The position numbers and the translations under genes are program-made. From Demequina litoralis (lineage in GTDB: Bacteria; Actinomycetota; Actinomycetes; Actinomycetales; Demequinaceae): a stretch of DNA of 64,000 nucleotides. The stretch covers positions 1-64,000 of the forward strand of contig NZ_JAUHPW010000009.1 in assembly GCF_030418455.1 (NCBI RefSeq), in the 5' to 3' direction. The notes beneath the pieces are model-generated. The model had not been told where the DNA came from. It made no database searches and worked only from the letters and a program-made list of their open reading frames with translations. The stretch's first letter is position 1, and the number at the start of each line of letters is the position of its first letter. This document shows, piece after piece, positions 40,983 through 48,950 of this stretch.

Positions 40983-42944
40983 TCACTCGACCTCGCGCAG
41001 CTGGCGGCGGCGTCCCTCGAGCCGGATGATCTCCGCGAAGGCCTCCTGGGCGGCGTCCGTGCCCGCGCCGGCGCGCTGCATGCGGCCGCGCAGGTCGGCC
41101 GTCCGGCGGGTGATCGCGAGGTCGAGCAGGCGCGCCAGCACCGACCGCGCGTAGTGGCCCAGCTCGGCCGGCTTGTCGTGTGGCAGCGGGGTGACGGCGA
41201 GCTGCGAGACGAGCGGCGCGAGGTCGGGCCCCGCCTGCTCCTCGACCGTGCCGACCCAGTCCGCCACGGCGGCGGCCGGGCCGCCTGCGGCGACGATCGC
41301 GTCGAAGATCTGCCCGTACTGCGGCGCGGTGAACGAGTCGCGCGCGAGCTCGGCGACGATCCCGAGCGTCATCGGATCCTGCGCGATCTCGTTCTTCGCC
41401 TGCAGCAGCACGCCCAGCGACAGCGCTTCGGCACGCACCACCGGGTCGCGCGGGTTGGGCCGCGTCGCGGTCACGGTCATGATCTGGCCGGTCTCGGGAT
41501 CCATGGGCGGCGGGCCGTCGTCGGGACGATGCGCGGGCTGGGTTCCCGTGGGGCGCCCGCCGGGGCCGGCGGGCTGGGTCTGCGCGGGCTGGGCCCGCTC
41601 CCCCGCCCGGGACACGGTGCGCAGCACGTCGGCGGGCTCCATGCCGAGCCAGCCCGCGAGGCGGCGCGCGTACTCGGGCCGCAGCGCGCGGTCGCGGATC
41701 TGCCCGACGATGGGCGCGGCGGTGCGCAGCGCGGCGATACGGCCCTCGGGCGTCTCGAGGTCGTGCGCCGCGAGCGAGGCCCTGATGACGAACTCGAACA
41801 GCGGCATCCGGCGCTCCATGAGGCGCCGCACCGCGTCGTCGCCGTCGCGCTGACGGATGTCGCACGGGTCCATGCCCTCGGGGTCCACGGCGACGAACGT
41901 CTGCGCGAGGAACTGCTGGTCGAGGGCGAAGGACTTCAGCGCCGCGTTCTGGCCGGCCTCGTCGCCGTCGAACGTGAAGATCACCTTGGCGCCTGTCGAG
42001 CCGACCTTGAGCTGCGTCTGGCCCGTGTCGCCCATGAGGCGGCGCACCACCTTGACGTGGTCCTCGCCGAAGGCCGTGCCGCAGGTCGCGACGGCGTTGG
42101 TGATGCCCGCGAGGTGGCACGCCATCACGTCGGTGTAGCCCTCGACCACGACGGTGGCGCGCTCGGAGCGGATCGCGCCCTTGGCGAGGTCCAGCCCATA
42201 GAGCACGTGGCTCTTCTTGTAGATCTGCGTCTCGGGGGTGTTGAGGTACTTGGGGCCCTGGTCGTCCTCGTGCAGGCGGCGCGCGCCGAAGCCGATGACG
42301 TCGCCCGTCACCTCGCGGATGGGCCACACCAGGCGGCCGCGGAAGCGGTCGTAGACGCCGCGCTGGCCCTCGGAGACCAGCCCCGAGGCCTTGAGCTCGG
42401 GCTCGGTGAAGCCCTTGCGGCGCAGGTGGTCGGTGAGGTGGGACCAGCCCTGGGGCGCGTACCCGCAGCCGAAGTGCTCGGCCGCCTCGCGGTCGAAGCC
42501 GCGGTCGCGCAGGAAGTCCCGCGCGATCTGCGCCTCGGGGCTCGACAGCTGCTCGACGAAGTACTCGGCGGCGACCCGGTGCGCCTCGAGCAGCCGGCGT
42601 CGCATGCTCGCGCCCGACTCGGACCCGCGGCGCCCGCCGGACTCGTAGCGCAGCGTCACGCCCGCGCGCTCGGCGAGGTACTCGACGGCCTCGGCGAACG
42701 GCAGCCCGTCCATGCGCATGACGAACTCGATGACGTCGCCGCCCTCGCCGCATCCGAAGCAGTGCCAGCGGCCCGCCGCCGGACGCACGTGGAACGAGGG
42801 GGAACGCTCGTCGTGGAAGGGGCACAACCCCTTGAGCGAGCCGACGCCCGCGGACTTGAGGGAGACGTGCTGGCCGATGATCTCCTCGATGGGCGCACGC
42901 TCGCGGACAGCCGCGATGTCGTCCCTGTTGATCGTGCCCGCCAC
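40983..42944 (-). CDS. dnaG: DNA primase
   Basis: This enzyme synthesises RNA primers for replication; about 653 residues. The N-terminal zinc-ribbon is CPFHDERSPSFH...HCFGCGEGGD. The TOPRIM core holds VVVEGYTDVMACHLAG and FTFDGDEAGQ. A Pro/Gln/Gly-rich linker (about 445-480) precedes the helicase-binding C-terminal domain. The GTG at 42944 aligns with family starts (VAGTINRDDIAAVRERAPIEEII) and has a TACCCT box seven bases upstream, suggesting a leaderless mRNA. An ATG at 42983 is an alternative that sits within a dispersed motif copy. Another motif copy encodes part of the linker. Confidence 0.93.
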   Translation of the reverse strand: MAGTINRDDIAAVRERAPIEEIIGQHVSLKSAGVGSLKGLCPFHDERSPSFHVRPAAGRWHCFGCGEGGDVIEFVMRMDGLPFAEAVEYLAERAGVTLRYESGGRRGSESGASMRRRLLEAHRVAAEYFVEQLSSPEAQIARDFLRDRGFDREAAEHFGCGYAPQGWSHLTDHLRRKGFTEPELKASGLVSEGQRGVYDRFRGRLVWPIREVTGDVIGFGARRLHEDDQGPKYLNTPETQIYKKSHVLYGLDLAKGAIRSERATVVVEGYTDVMACHLAGITNAVATCGTAFGEDHVKVVRRLMGDTGQTQLKVGSTGAKVIFTFDGDEAGQNAALKSFALDQQFLAQTFVAVDPEGMDPCDIRQRDGDDAVRRLMERRMPLFEFVIRASLAAHDLETPEGRIAALRTAAPIVGQIRDRALRPEYARRLAGWLGMEPADVLRTVSRAGERAQPAQTQPAGPGGRPTGTQPAHRPDDGPPPMDPETGQIMTVTATRPNPRDPVVRAEALSLGVLLQAKNEIAQDPMTLGIVAELARDSFTAPQYGQIFDAIVAAGGPAAAVADWVGTVEEQAGPDLAPLVSQLAVTPLPHDKPAELGHYARSVLARLLDLAITRRTADLRGRMQRAGAGTDAAQEAFAEIIRLEGRRRQLREVE

Positions 42945-42978
42945 GGGCACAGGGTACTCGGGTGCGGCCCGCTTCCGG

Positions 42979-42989
42979 CGCATCGTCCC
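42979..42989 (-). repeat. dispersed motif copy at the dnaG 5' end
   Basis: GGGACGATGCG on the minus strand includes a possible upstream ATG of dnaG. Confidence 0.75.
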
Positions 42990-43059
42990 CCGTTCGCGCC
43001 CGGGAACGGCACCGAGTGGCGCTAGGCTTGAGCCGCACCCCATGAAAGGACTGGCTGCT

Positions 43060-43515
43060 GTGAGAGTGGACGCATTCCTCGCCGACTCGGCTGAGGTCGT
43101 GCAGAACAAGATCTACGCGCTGGGCGCGGGGTGGAACATCATCTTCGTGCGCGGCTTCCCGGCCGTGCACCGCCGCCTCTCCGTCGGCGCCATCGTGCAC
43201 GTCCCGTTCACCGAGACGAACCGCACGCACAACTTCGAGCTCAAGCTCCTCACGGAGGACGGCGTCGAGTACCCGATCGGCATCCGCCCGGACGCCGACG
43301 GCAAGCCCGCCCCCATCCGCGCGATGGGCGGCGAGTTCACCGTGGGCCGTCCGCCGCACCTCGTGGACGGGGACGAGCAGGTCGCGAGCTTCGCCTTCAC
43401 CATCGACGGGCTCCGCTTCGACAAGCCGCGCCTGTTCTCCTGGGTGATCAGCGTCGACGGCGAGGAGATGACCCGCCTCCCCATGCGCGTCCAGCAGGCG
43501 GCGCAGCAGGCGTAG
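43060..43515 (+). CDS. DUF6941 family protein
   Basis: This 151-residue protein has the family opening VRVDAFLADSAEVVQNKIYALGAGWNIIF and all-beta character, ending in FSWVISVDGEEMTRLPMRV. No signal peptide or membrane segment is present, and no function is known. The GTG start follows AAAGGA by nine bases; an ATG six codons earlier is possible. It is divergent from dnaG and its stop overlaps the next start by one base, so it is translationally tied to two membrane proteins and a DUF368 transporter. Confidence 0.75.
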   Translation: MRVDAFLADSAEVVQNKIYALGAGWNIIFVRGFPAVHRRLSVGAIVHVPFTETNRTHNFELKLLTEDGVEYPIGIRPDADGKPAPIRAMGGEFTVGRPPHLVDGDEQVASFAFTIDGLRFDKPRLFSWVISVDGEEMTRLPMRVQQAAQQA

Positions 43516-43937
43516 TGGAGCTGTACACGGGGGTGATCCACCCCCTCGTCCTTGTCGTGTCCGCGCTCCTCGCGCTCACCGGTATCGCCACGCTCCTCTG
43601 GGCGCCCGCGCATCGTGCCCTCAAGGTGCTGGTGCCCGTGACGTATGCGGCGGTCGCCGTGCACACCGTCGCGGTCGCCGCGCTGCTCTTCACGGGCTTG
43701 GACGCGGACCTCATCCTCACCCTGGGCTACGTCATCGCGTCGGTGGCGCTGCTCGCGCTGCTCGGCATCGGGCGGCTCGGCACGCCCGAGGCCGCCTCCG
43801 CGGACCCCGACCCCAACCGGCCCGTCCTCACGCAGGTGCAGATCACCCGCGTCGACGGGGCCGCCGCCGTGATCGTCGCCGTGGCGCTCGCCGTCGTGGC
43901 GTGGCGGGTGCTCGTCATCCTCGTCGGCGCGGCATGA
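43515..43937 (+). CDS. hypothetical membrane protein, four transmembrane segments
   Basis: This 140-residue protein has four hydrophobic helices (about residues 8-30, 38-60, 65-88 and 115-138) and a short Pro/Asp loop before the last. No family was recognised. The GTG start overlaps the previous stop by one base, and its stop overlaps the next start by four. Tight linkage to the DUF368 transporter suggests a shared envelope role, which is inference. Confidence 0.7.
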   Translation: MELYTGVIHPLVLVVSALLALTGIATLLWAPAHRALKVLVPVTYAAVAVHTVAVAALLFTGLDADLILTLGYVIASVALLALLGIGRLGTPEAASADPDPNRPVLTQVQITRVDGAAAVIVAVALAVVAWRVLVILVGAA

Positions 43938-44350
43938 ACCCGGTCGCCCGCATCGCGCTGGTGGTCGCCTACGCGGTCCTCGCGCTGGCCGCCCTGGGCC
44001 GGTCGAGCTACCAGATCTCGACCAAGCTGTCCGAGGCGCCCGTGCCGTACCTCGTGTCCGGCGTCTCCGCGCTCCTCTACCTGGCGATCGCCGTCGCCCT
44101 GTGGCGGCGCTGGGCGGGCGTCGCGCTCGTCGGCACGGCGCTCGAGCTGCTCGGCGTCCTCGTGGTGGGCACGCTCGGCTACGTCGAGTCCTCGTGGTGG
44201 CCCGACGAGACCGTGTGGACCGGCTACGGCTCGGCCTACGGCTGGGCGCCGCTGCTGCTGCCGGCGATCGCCCTCGCGCTGCTCTTGCGCGAGCGGCGCG
44301 CACGCCGGGACGATGCGGGGGTCACCCCCGCGCAGGAAGGAACGGCATGA
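43934..44350 (+). CDS. hypothetical membrane protein, four transmembrane segments
   Basis: This 138-residue protein has four hydrophobic segments and a basic C-terminal tail. No family was recognised. It overlaps both neighbours by four bases. The tail codons include a GGGACGATGCG motif copy (encoding RRDDAG), showing the motif can lie within coding sequence near a gene end. Confidence 0.7.
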   Translation: MNPVARIALVVAYAVLALAALGRSSYQISTKLSEAPVPYLVSGVSALLYLAIAVALWRRWAGVALVGTALELLGVLVVGTLGYVESSWWPDETVWTGYGSAYGWAPLLLPAIALALLLRERRARRDDAGVTPAQEGTA

Positions 44351-45345
44351 CCGCGCACGACGCATCCCCCGTCGAGGCCGGCGCCCCGCAGCCGCGCCGC
44401 ACCCCGCTCCTGCTCGCGCTCGACCTCGTGCGCGGCGCCATGATCGGCACCGCCGAGACGGTGCCCGGCGTGAGCGGCGGCACCGTCGCGCTCATGACCG
44501 GCGTCTACGAGACGCTCCTCACCTCCGCCGGCCACCTCATCGCGGGCCTGCGCCACGCCGTCACCGACGGCCTGCGTGGCCGCGGCCTCGCCGAGGCGCG
44601 CGCCCAGCTCTCGCGCGTCGCGTGGGGCGTGGTGCTGCCCATCGGCGTGGGCATGGTGATCGCGCTGGTGTCGATGGCGCACGTGATGGAGGGCCTCCTC
44701 GAGGACCACCCCGAGACCATGCGCGGACTGTTCCTGGGCCTCGTGCTCGCGTCCCTCGCGGTGCCGTTCCGCCACTCGCGTCGCGTCGCGCCGCTCTCCC
44801 CCGCCGTGCCGTGGACGATGCGCGAATGGCTGCTCGCGGCCGTCGCCGCCGTGGTGGTCGCCGTGGTCGTGTCGCTGCCCGCCGGTAACCTCTCCCCCGA
44901 GTGGTACGTGCTCGTCCCGGCGGGCGCGCTCGCCGTGTCCGCGCTGGTGCTGCCCGGCCTGTCCGGCTCGTTCCTGCTGCTCACCATGGGCCTGTACGAG
45001 CCCACCATCGCGGCACTCAACGACCGCGACCTGGGCTACCTCGCGCTCTTCGCGGTGGGCCTCGCGATCGGCCTCGTCACCATCGTCAAGCTGCTCCAGT
45101 GGCTGCTCGAGCACCACCGCCGCGTCACCCTCGTGGTGCTCACGGGCATCATGGCGGGCTCGCTGGTCGCGCTGTGGCCGTGGCAGGACGCGGACGGCAT
45201 GCGGATCGCGCCCACGGAGCCCGTCGTCGCGCCGCTGCTCGCCGCCCTCGTGGGCGCGGGCCTCGTCGTCGGGATCCTCGTCGCCGAGCACCGCCTCCTC
45301 ACGCGCCGCGAGGCCGCCGAGGTCGCCGAGAACGCCGGCGCCTAA
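44347..45345 (+). CDS. DUF368 family polyprenyl-phosphate transporter (PopT-like)
   Basis: This polytopic membrane protein of 332 residues has the DUF368 signature GAMIGTAETVPGVSGGTVALMTGVYE near residues 30-55 and a second inverted-repeat copy LVLPGLSGSFLLLTMGLYEPT near residues 200-220. DUF368 proteins have been identified as undecaprenyl-phosphate translocases that recycle the lipid carrier across the membrane. GGAAGG precedes the ATG. It ends one base before the convergent dgt gene. With uppS and a DedA protein in the same window it fits lipid-carrier metabolism. Confidence 0.87.
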   Translation: MTAHDASPVEAGAPQPRRTPLLLALDLVRGAMIGTAETVPGVSGGTVALMTGVYETLLTSAGHLIAGLRHAVTDGLRGRGLAEARAQLSRVAWGVVLPIGVGMVIALVSMAHVMEGLLEDHPETMRGLFLGLVLASLAVPFRHSRRVAPLSPAVPWTMREWLLAAVAAVVVAVVVSLPAGNLSPEWYVLVPAGALAVSALVLPGLSGSFLLLTMGLYEPTIAALNDRDLGYLALFAVGLAIGLVTIVKLLQWLLEHHRRVTLVVLTGIMAGSLVALWPWQDADGMRIAPTEPVVAPLLAALVGAGLVVGILVAEHRLLTRREAAEVAENAGA

Positions 45346-45346
45346 C

Positions 45347-46615
45347 TCAGCCCCGGCGGCGCGCCACGTAGCGGTGGTGCCAGTCGTACGCCGACTTGTC
45401 GGTGAGCGACGCCACCTGGTCGATCACCACCCGCTTGCGCGCCGCATCGTCCCCCGCCTCGCGGTGCATCACCGCGAAGTGGGGCTCCAGCGCCTCGTCC
45501 CCCAGCTCGACGAGCGCGCCGACGAGTGCCGCGATGCGCTCGCGCTGCTGGCGGTAGGCCGCCTTCCTCTCGCGCGGCGCCATGAGGAAGTGCACGGCGA
45601 TCCCCTTGAGCATGAGGATCTCGTCGGAGGTCTCCTCGGGGATCACCAGGCGGGCGTGGTGGCGGGTGAGCGGTCCGTCGCCGTACTCGGCGCGCGTGGC
45701 CTCCGCCACCGTGCCGACGATGCGGCCGATGAGCTGGCTGGTCATGTCCTTGAGCGTCGCGAGGGCGCGGTGGGAGCCGTCGTACTCGTCCATCCACCAC
45801 GGCTCGGCGCGCAGCCGGTCGAGCGCGGCCATGAGCGCATCCGGCTCGCCGCGGCCGTACCAGACCCGTGCGTGGTCGGCGATCTCGCGGGCGCGGGCCT
45901 GGTCGTGCAGCACCCCGAGCGAGACGGTGTGGTGGACCACGGAGTCCTCGACGTCGTGCACCGAGTAGGCGATGTCGTCCGCGAGGTCCATCACCTGGGC
46001 CTCGAAGCTCTGCGCGCGGTCGGGCGCCCCCTCGCGCAGCCAGCGGAACACCGGCAGGTCGTCGTCGTAGACGCCGAACTTGCGGGTGGGCGTGCCGTCC
46101 GGGCGGGTGGGCGTCGCGTCCTCGGTCCACGGGTACTTGACGCTCGCGTCCAGCACGGCCCGCGTGAGGTTGAGGCCCACGCTCTGCCCGGTCGCGGGGT
46201 CGTAGGTCTTGGTCTCGAGGCGCGCGAGGATGCGCAGCGTCTGGGCGTTGCCCTCGAAGCCGCCGATGTCGCGGGACACCTCGTCGAGGGCGCGCTCGCC
46301 GTTGTGGCCGAAGGGCGGGTGGCCGAGGTCGTGCGCGAGACAGGCCGCGTCGACCACGTCGGGGTCGCAGCCGAGGACCTTGCCGAGGCTGCGGCCCACC
46401 TGCGCCACCTCGAGGGTGTGGGTGAGGCGCGTGCGGACGAAGTCGCCGGTGCCGGCGCCGAGGATCTGCGTCTTGGCGCCGAGGCGCCGGAGGGCGCTCG
46501 AGTGCACGATGCGCGCGCGGTCGCGCTCGAACGGGGTGCGCTGGGCCTGCTTGGGCGGCTCCTGGACGAAGCGCTGCACGTCCGCCGCGCCGTAGCCCGT
46601 GGGTGGGACGCTCAC
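45347..46615 (-). CDS. dgt: deoxyguanosinetriphosphate triphosphohydrolase-like protein
   Basis: This HD-domain enzyme of 422 residues hydrolyses dNTPs to deoxynucleoside and triphosphate. The metal site is formed by RLTHTLEV, CLAHDLGHPPFGHNGE and the later Asp in DLADDIAYSVHDVED. The N-terminal FERDRARIVHSSALRRLGAKTQI is typical of Dgt. A dispersed motif copy lies within the 3' third and encodes AGDDAARKR. It lies head to tail with the dihydrofolate-reductase-like gene and dusB. Confidence 0.92.
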   Translation of the reverse strand: MSVPPTGYGAADVQRFVQEPPKQAQRTPFERDRARIVHSSALRRLGAKTQILGAGTGDFVRTRLTHTLEVAQVGRSLGKVLGCDPDVVDAACLAHDLGHPPFGHNGERALDEVSRDIGGFEGNAQTLRILARLETKTYDPATGQSVGLNLTRAVLDASVKYPWTEDATPTRPDGTPTRKFGVYDDDLPVFRWLREGAPDRAQSFEAQVMDLADDIAYSVHDVEDSVVHHTVSLGVLHDQARAREIADHARVWYGRGEPDALMAALDRLRAEPWWMDEYDGSHRALATLKDMTSQLIGRIVGTVAEATRAEYGDGPLTRHHARLVIPEETSDEILMLKGIAVHFLMAPRERKAAYRQQRERIAALVGALVELGDEALEPHFAVMHREAGDDAARKRVVIDQVASLTDKSAYDWHHRYVARRRG

Positions 46616-46665
46616 ATTCCGACTCTACCGGGCACGATGCGCGGGTCCAGGAAGGTGCGGCGGCG

Positions 46666-47241
46666 TCAGCGCGGCGCGGTGGGGCACGCGAGATGGATCT
46701 GGACGAAGCCGTCGCCGAAGCGGACCACGTGCTCGGCGGTCAGCTCGGCGGGACGCGACAGGCCGGAGAAGAGCGACACGCCCTTGCCGAGCACCGTGGG
46801 CACGACCGTGACGACGAGCTCGTCGAGCACCCGCGCGTCCAGCGCGTCCCGCACGAGCGTGGCCCCGTCGACGTACACGTCCTTGCGGCCCGCGATCCCC
46901 TTCGCCTTCTCGACGACCGCCGCGATGTCGCCGCGCGCGGGACGGACGCTCGCGTGGTCGGTCTCGAGGGGACGGTGCGTGGGGACGAGCATCGGCAGGT
47001 CGCGGTACGGCCAGTCCGGGAAGCGCGTGACGAGGTCGAAGGTGCGCCGTCCCATGACGATGCAGCCCACGCGGTCGAGGAAGTCGCCGAAGTGGAGCGC
47101 GTCGTCGTCCGAGTCGCGCCACGGCTCGTCCGCCACCGGCGGTGCTCCCTCCGCGCGCGGCTCGAGCCAGTTCAGGTCGTCTCGGGGCCCGGCGACGAAG
47201 CCGTCCAGCGACATCGCGAGATAGGCGCGCACCCTGCTCAT
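46666..47241 (-). CDS. dihydrofolate reductase family (RibD C-terminal-like) protein
   Basis: This cytosolic protein of 191 residues has the pattern VRAYLAMSLDGFVAGP, GCIVMGRRTFDLVTRF, DVYVDGATLVRDALDARVLDELVVTVVPTVLGKG. It belongs to the RibD C-terminal domain group of putative NADPH-dependent reductases, not to folate-producing DHFR itself. A dispersed motif variant, GGGCACGATGCGCGGG (46630-46645), lies between it and dgt. Confidence 0.88.
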   Translation of the reverse strand: MSRVRAYLAMSLDGFVAGPRDDLNWLEPRAEGAPPVADEPWRDSDDDALHFGDFLDRVGCIVMGRRTFDLVTRFPDWPYRDLPMLVPTHRPLETDHASVRPARGDIAAVVEKAKGIAGRKDVYVDGATLVRDALDARVLDELVVTVVPTVLGKGVSLFSGLSRPAELTAEHVVRFGDGFVQIHLACPTAPR

Positions 47242-47323
47242 GCGGCCACGTTAGTGCAGGTATGCGGCATTTGCAGGGTGCAGTTCGTCACACTGTGCGA
47301 GGTGCGGGGAGCGCGGGCCTCCG

Positions 47324-47338
47324 CCCGCGCATCGTCCC
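47324..47338 (-). repeat. dispersed motif GGGACGATGCGCGGG
   Basis: A perfect 15-base copy on the minus strand lies directly beyond the dusB stop codon. Confidence 0.8.
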
Positions 47339-47342
47339 GCTG

Positions 47343-48515
47343 TCAGCCTCCGGAGACGCTGAGCTCGGCCTCGCGCAGGCGCTTCTCGAGGTCCGGCGTG
47401 ATGTCCTGGGTGTCGAGCCAGCCCTCGGGGCACGACGGCACGCGGGGCGAGCCCTGACGGCCGCGCGGGCCCTCGGCCTCCTCGCCGGGGTAGCCGGCCT
47501 CGAGGTCGAGCGTGTCGAGGATCTCGCGCAGCTCCGCCAGCGTCGAGATGAGGCCGAGCGAGCGGCGCACCTCGCCACCCACCGGATAGCCCTTGAGGTA
47601 CCAGGACATGTGCTTGCGCAGCTCGCGCATGCCCTTGTCCTCGTCGTCGTCGAAGTGCGCGACCATGAGCTCGCCGTGGCGGTAGATCGTGTCGGCGACC
47701 ATGCGCAGGCCGGGCCGGACGCGGTCCTCGCGGCCCTCGAAGGCCGCCTGCAGGTCGGCGAAGAGCCACGGACGGCCCATGCAGCCGCGGCCGACCACCA
47801 CGCCGTCGCAGCCGGTCTGCTCGACCATGCGCACGGCGTCCTCGGCCTGCCAGATGTCGCCGTTGCCCAGCACCGGGACGCTCTTGACCGTCTCCTTGAG
47901 GCGAGCGATCGCCTCCCAGTCGGCGTTGCCCGAGTAGTACTCGGCCGCGGTGCGGGCGTGCAGCGCGACGGCCGCCGCACCCTCCTTCTCGGCGGTGCGG
48001 CCCGCGTCGAGGTACGTGAGGTGGTCGTCGTCGACGCCCTTGCGCATCTTCACGGTCACCGGGATGTCGAACTTGGACGCCTCGCGGACCGCCGCCCGCA
48101 CGATCTCCTTGAAGAGGTCGCGCTTCCACGGGAGCACCGCTCCCCCGCCCCGGCGCGTCACCTTGGGGACCGGGCAGCCGAAGTTCATGTCGATGTGGTC
48201 GGCGCGGTCCTCCTCGGCGATCATCCTGACCGCGGCGGCGATGGTGGCGGGGTCGACGCCGTAGACCTGCACCGAGCGCGGGGTCTCGTCGGGGTCGTGG
48301 GCGATGATCCGCAACGACTCGGGCGTGCGCTCGACGAGCGCGCGCGACGTCACCATCTCGGCCACGTAGAGCCCGCCGCCGTGCTCGCGGCAGAGGCGGC
48401 GGAAGGCGGCGTTGGTGACGCCGGCCATGGGCGCGAGCACCACGGGCGTGTCGACCTCGAGGGGGCCGATGCGCAGCGGCGGCAGGAGGCGGGTGGTCGT
48501 GGTCATGGGCTCCAT
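47343..48515 (-). CDS. dusB: tRNA-dihydrouridine synthase
   Basis: This FMN enzyme reduces uridines in the tRNA D-loop; about 390 residues. APMAGVTNAAFRRLC, IDMNFGCPVPKVTRRGGGA (with the catalytic Cys), LHARTAAEYYSG, VLGNGDIW and VGRGCMGRPWLF are all family marks. The start could be 48515 (MEPMTTTT) or 48506; neither has a strong ribosome site. The C-terminus carries an extra acidic/Pro segment of about 45 residues typical of actinobacterial DusB. Confidence 0.92.
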   Translation of the reverse strand: MEPMTTTTRLLPPLRIGPLEVDTPVVLAPMAGVTNAAFRRLCREHGGGLYVAEMVTSRALVERTPESLRIIAHDPDETPRSVQVYGVDPATIAAAVRMIAEEDRADHIDMNFGCPVPKVTRRGGGAVLPWKRDLFKEIVRAAVREASKFDIPVTVKMRKGVDDDHLTYLDAGRTAEKEGAAAVALHARTAAEYYSGNADWEAIARLKETVKSVPVLGNGDIWQAEDAVRMVEQTGCDGVVVGRGCMGRPWLFADLQAAFEGREDRVRPGLRMVADTIYRHGELMVAHFDDDEDKGMRELRKHMSWYLKGYPVGGEVRRSLGLISTLAELREILDTLDLEAGYPGEEAEGPRGRQGSPRVPSCPEGWLDTQDITPDLEKRLREAELSVSGG

Positions 48516-48950
48516 TGTCTCAGGAGCGCCGGATGGGGCTGGCGTCCAGCGGGCCACCGACCGGGCTCCACACACGATCCCGGCTCGGCCCGGATCCGTA
48601 TGCCGCCTGCGTCGCATCGCCCGACCAGCACGGCTGCAGTCGCAGGATCCGTGTGGAGCGCGGTCGGGGCGGAGCGGATCGCCGCCGCGAATCCGAGGGC
48701 GGGCGCTCTCGCGCCCGGGCCGCTGAGGGAAAGCCCGGGCGCGAGGCGCCGCGGCGCAGCGACCAGGCGCGCAGCCACGACGTGCAAGGAGGGACGGGTG
48801 CACTCGGCCCTATCCCCCAGGGACGCTCCCTCGCGCCCCGAATGCCCGCCTCCTCAAGCGTGGGGCCCACGCCCCCGGCACGTCAAGCGCAACACGACAA
48901 ATCGGGGGAAATCATCACGAATCCGCCGTCTGGCACGCGTTTTCCCCGCC
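48516..48950. other. 435-bp structured intergenic region between dusB and the YibE/F gene
   Basis: No gene is visible here. An imperfect 21-22-base inverted repeat (48559-48580 against 48645-48665) and a perfect 13-bp hairpin (48708-48745) suggest a structured RNA, regulatory leader or remnant of a small element. On the minus strand it would form the leader of dusB. RNase P, tmRNA and SRP RNA signatures were looked for and not found. Confidence 0.5.
48708..48745. repeat. perfect 13-bp hairpin
   Basis: CTCGCGCCCGGGC (48708-48720) pairs with GCCCGGGCGCGAG (48733-48745) around loop CGCTGAGGGAAA. No T run follows on either strand, so a classical terminator is not certain. Confidence 0.6.

Noticed and set aside
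46666-47241. Dihydrofolate reductase FolA
   Set aside because: The sequence follows the RibD C-terminal/reductase pattern and lacks the FolA substrate-site motifs, so no folA symbol was given.
48708-48800. RNase P RNA-like piece (GAGGGAAAGCCCGGGC)
   Set aside because: It resembles a conserved RNase P block only superficially; the other conserved regions and the 3' half are missing.
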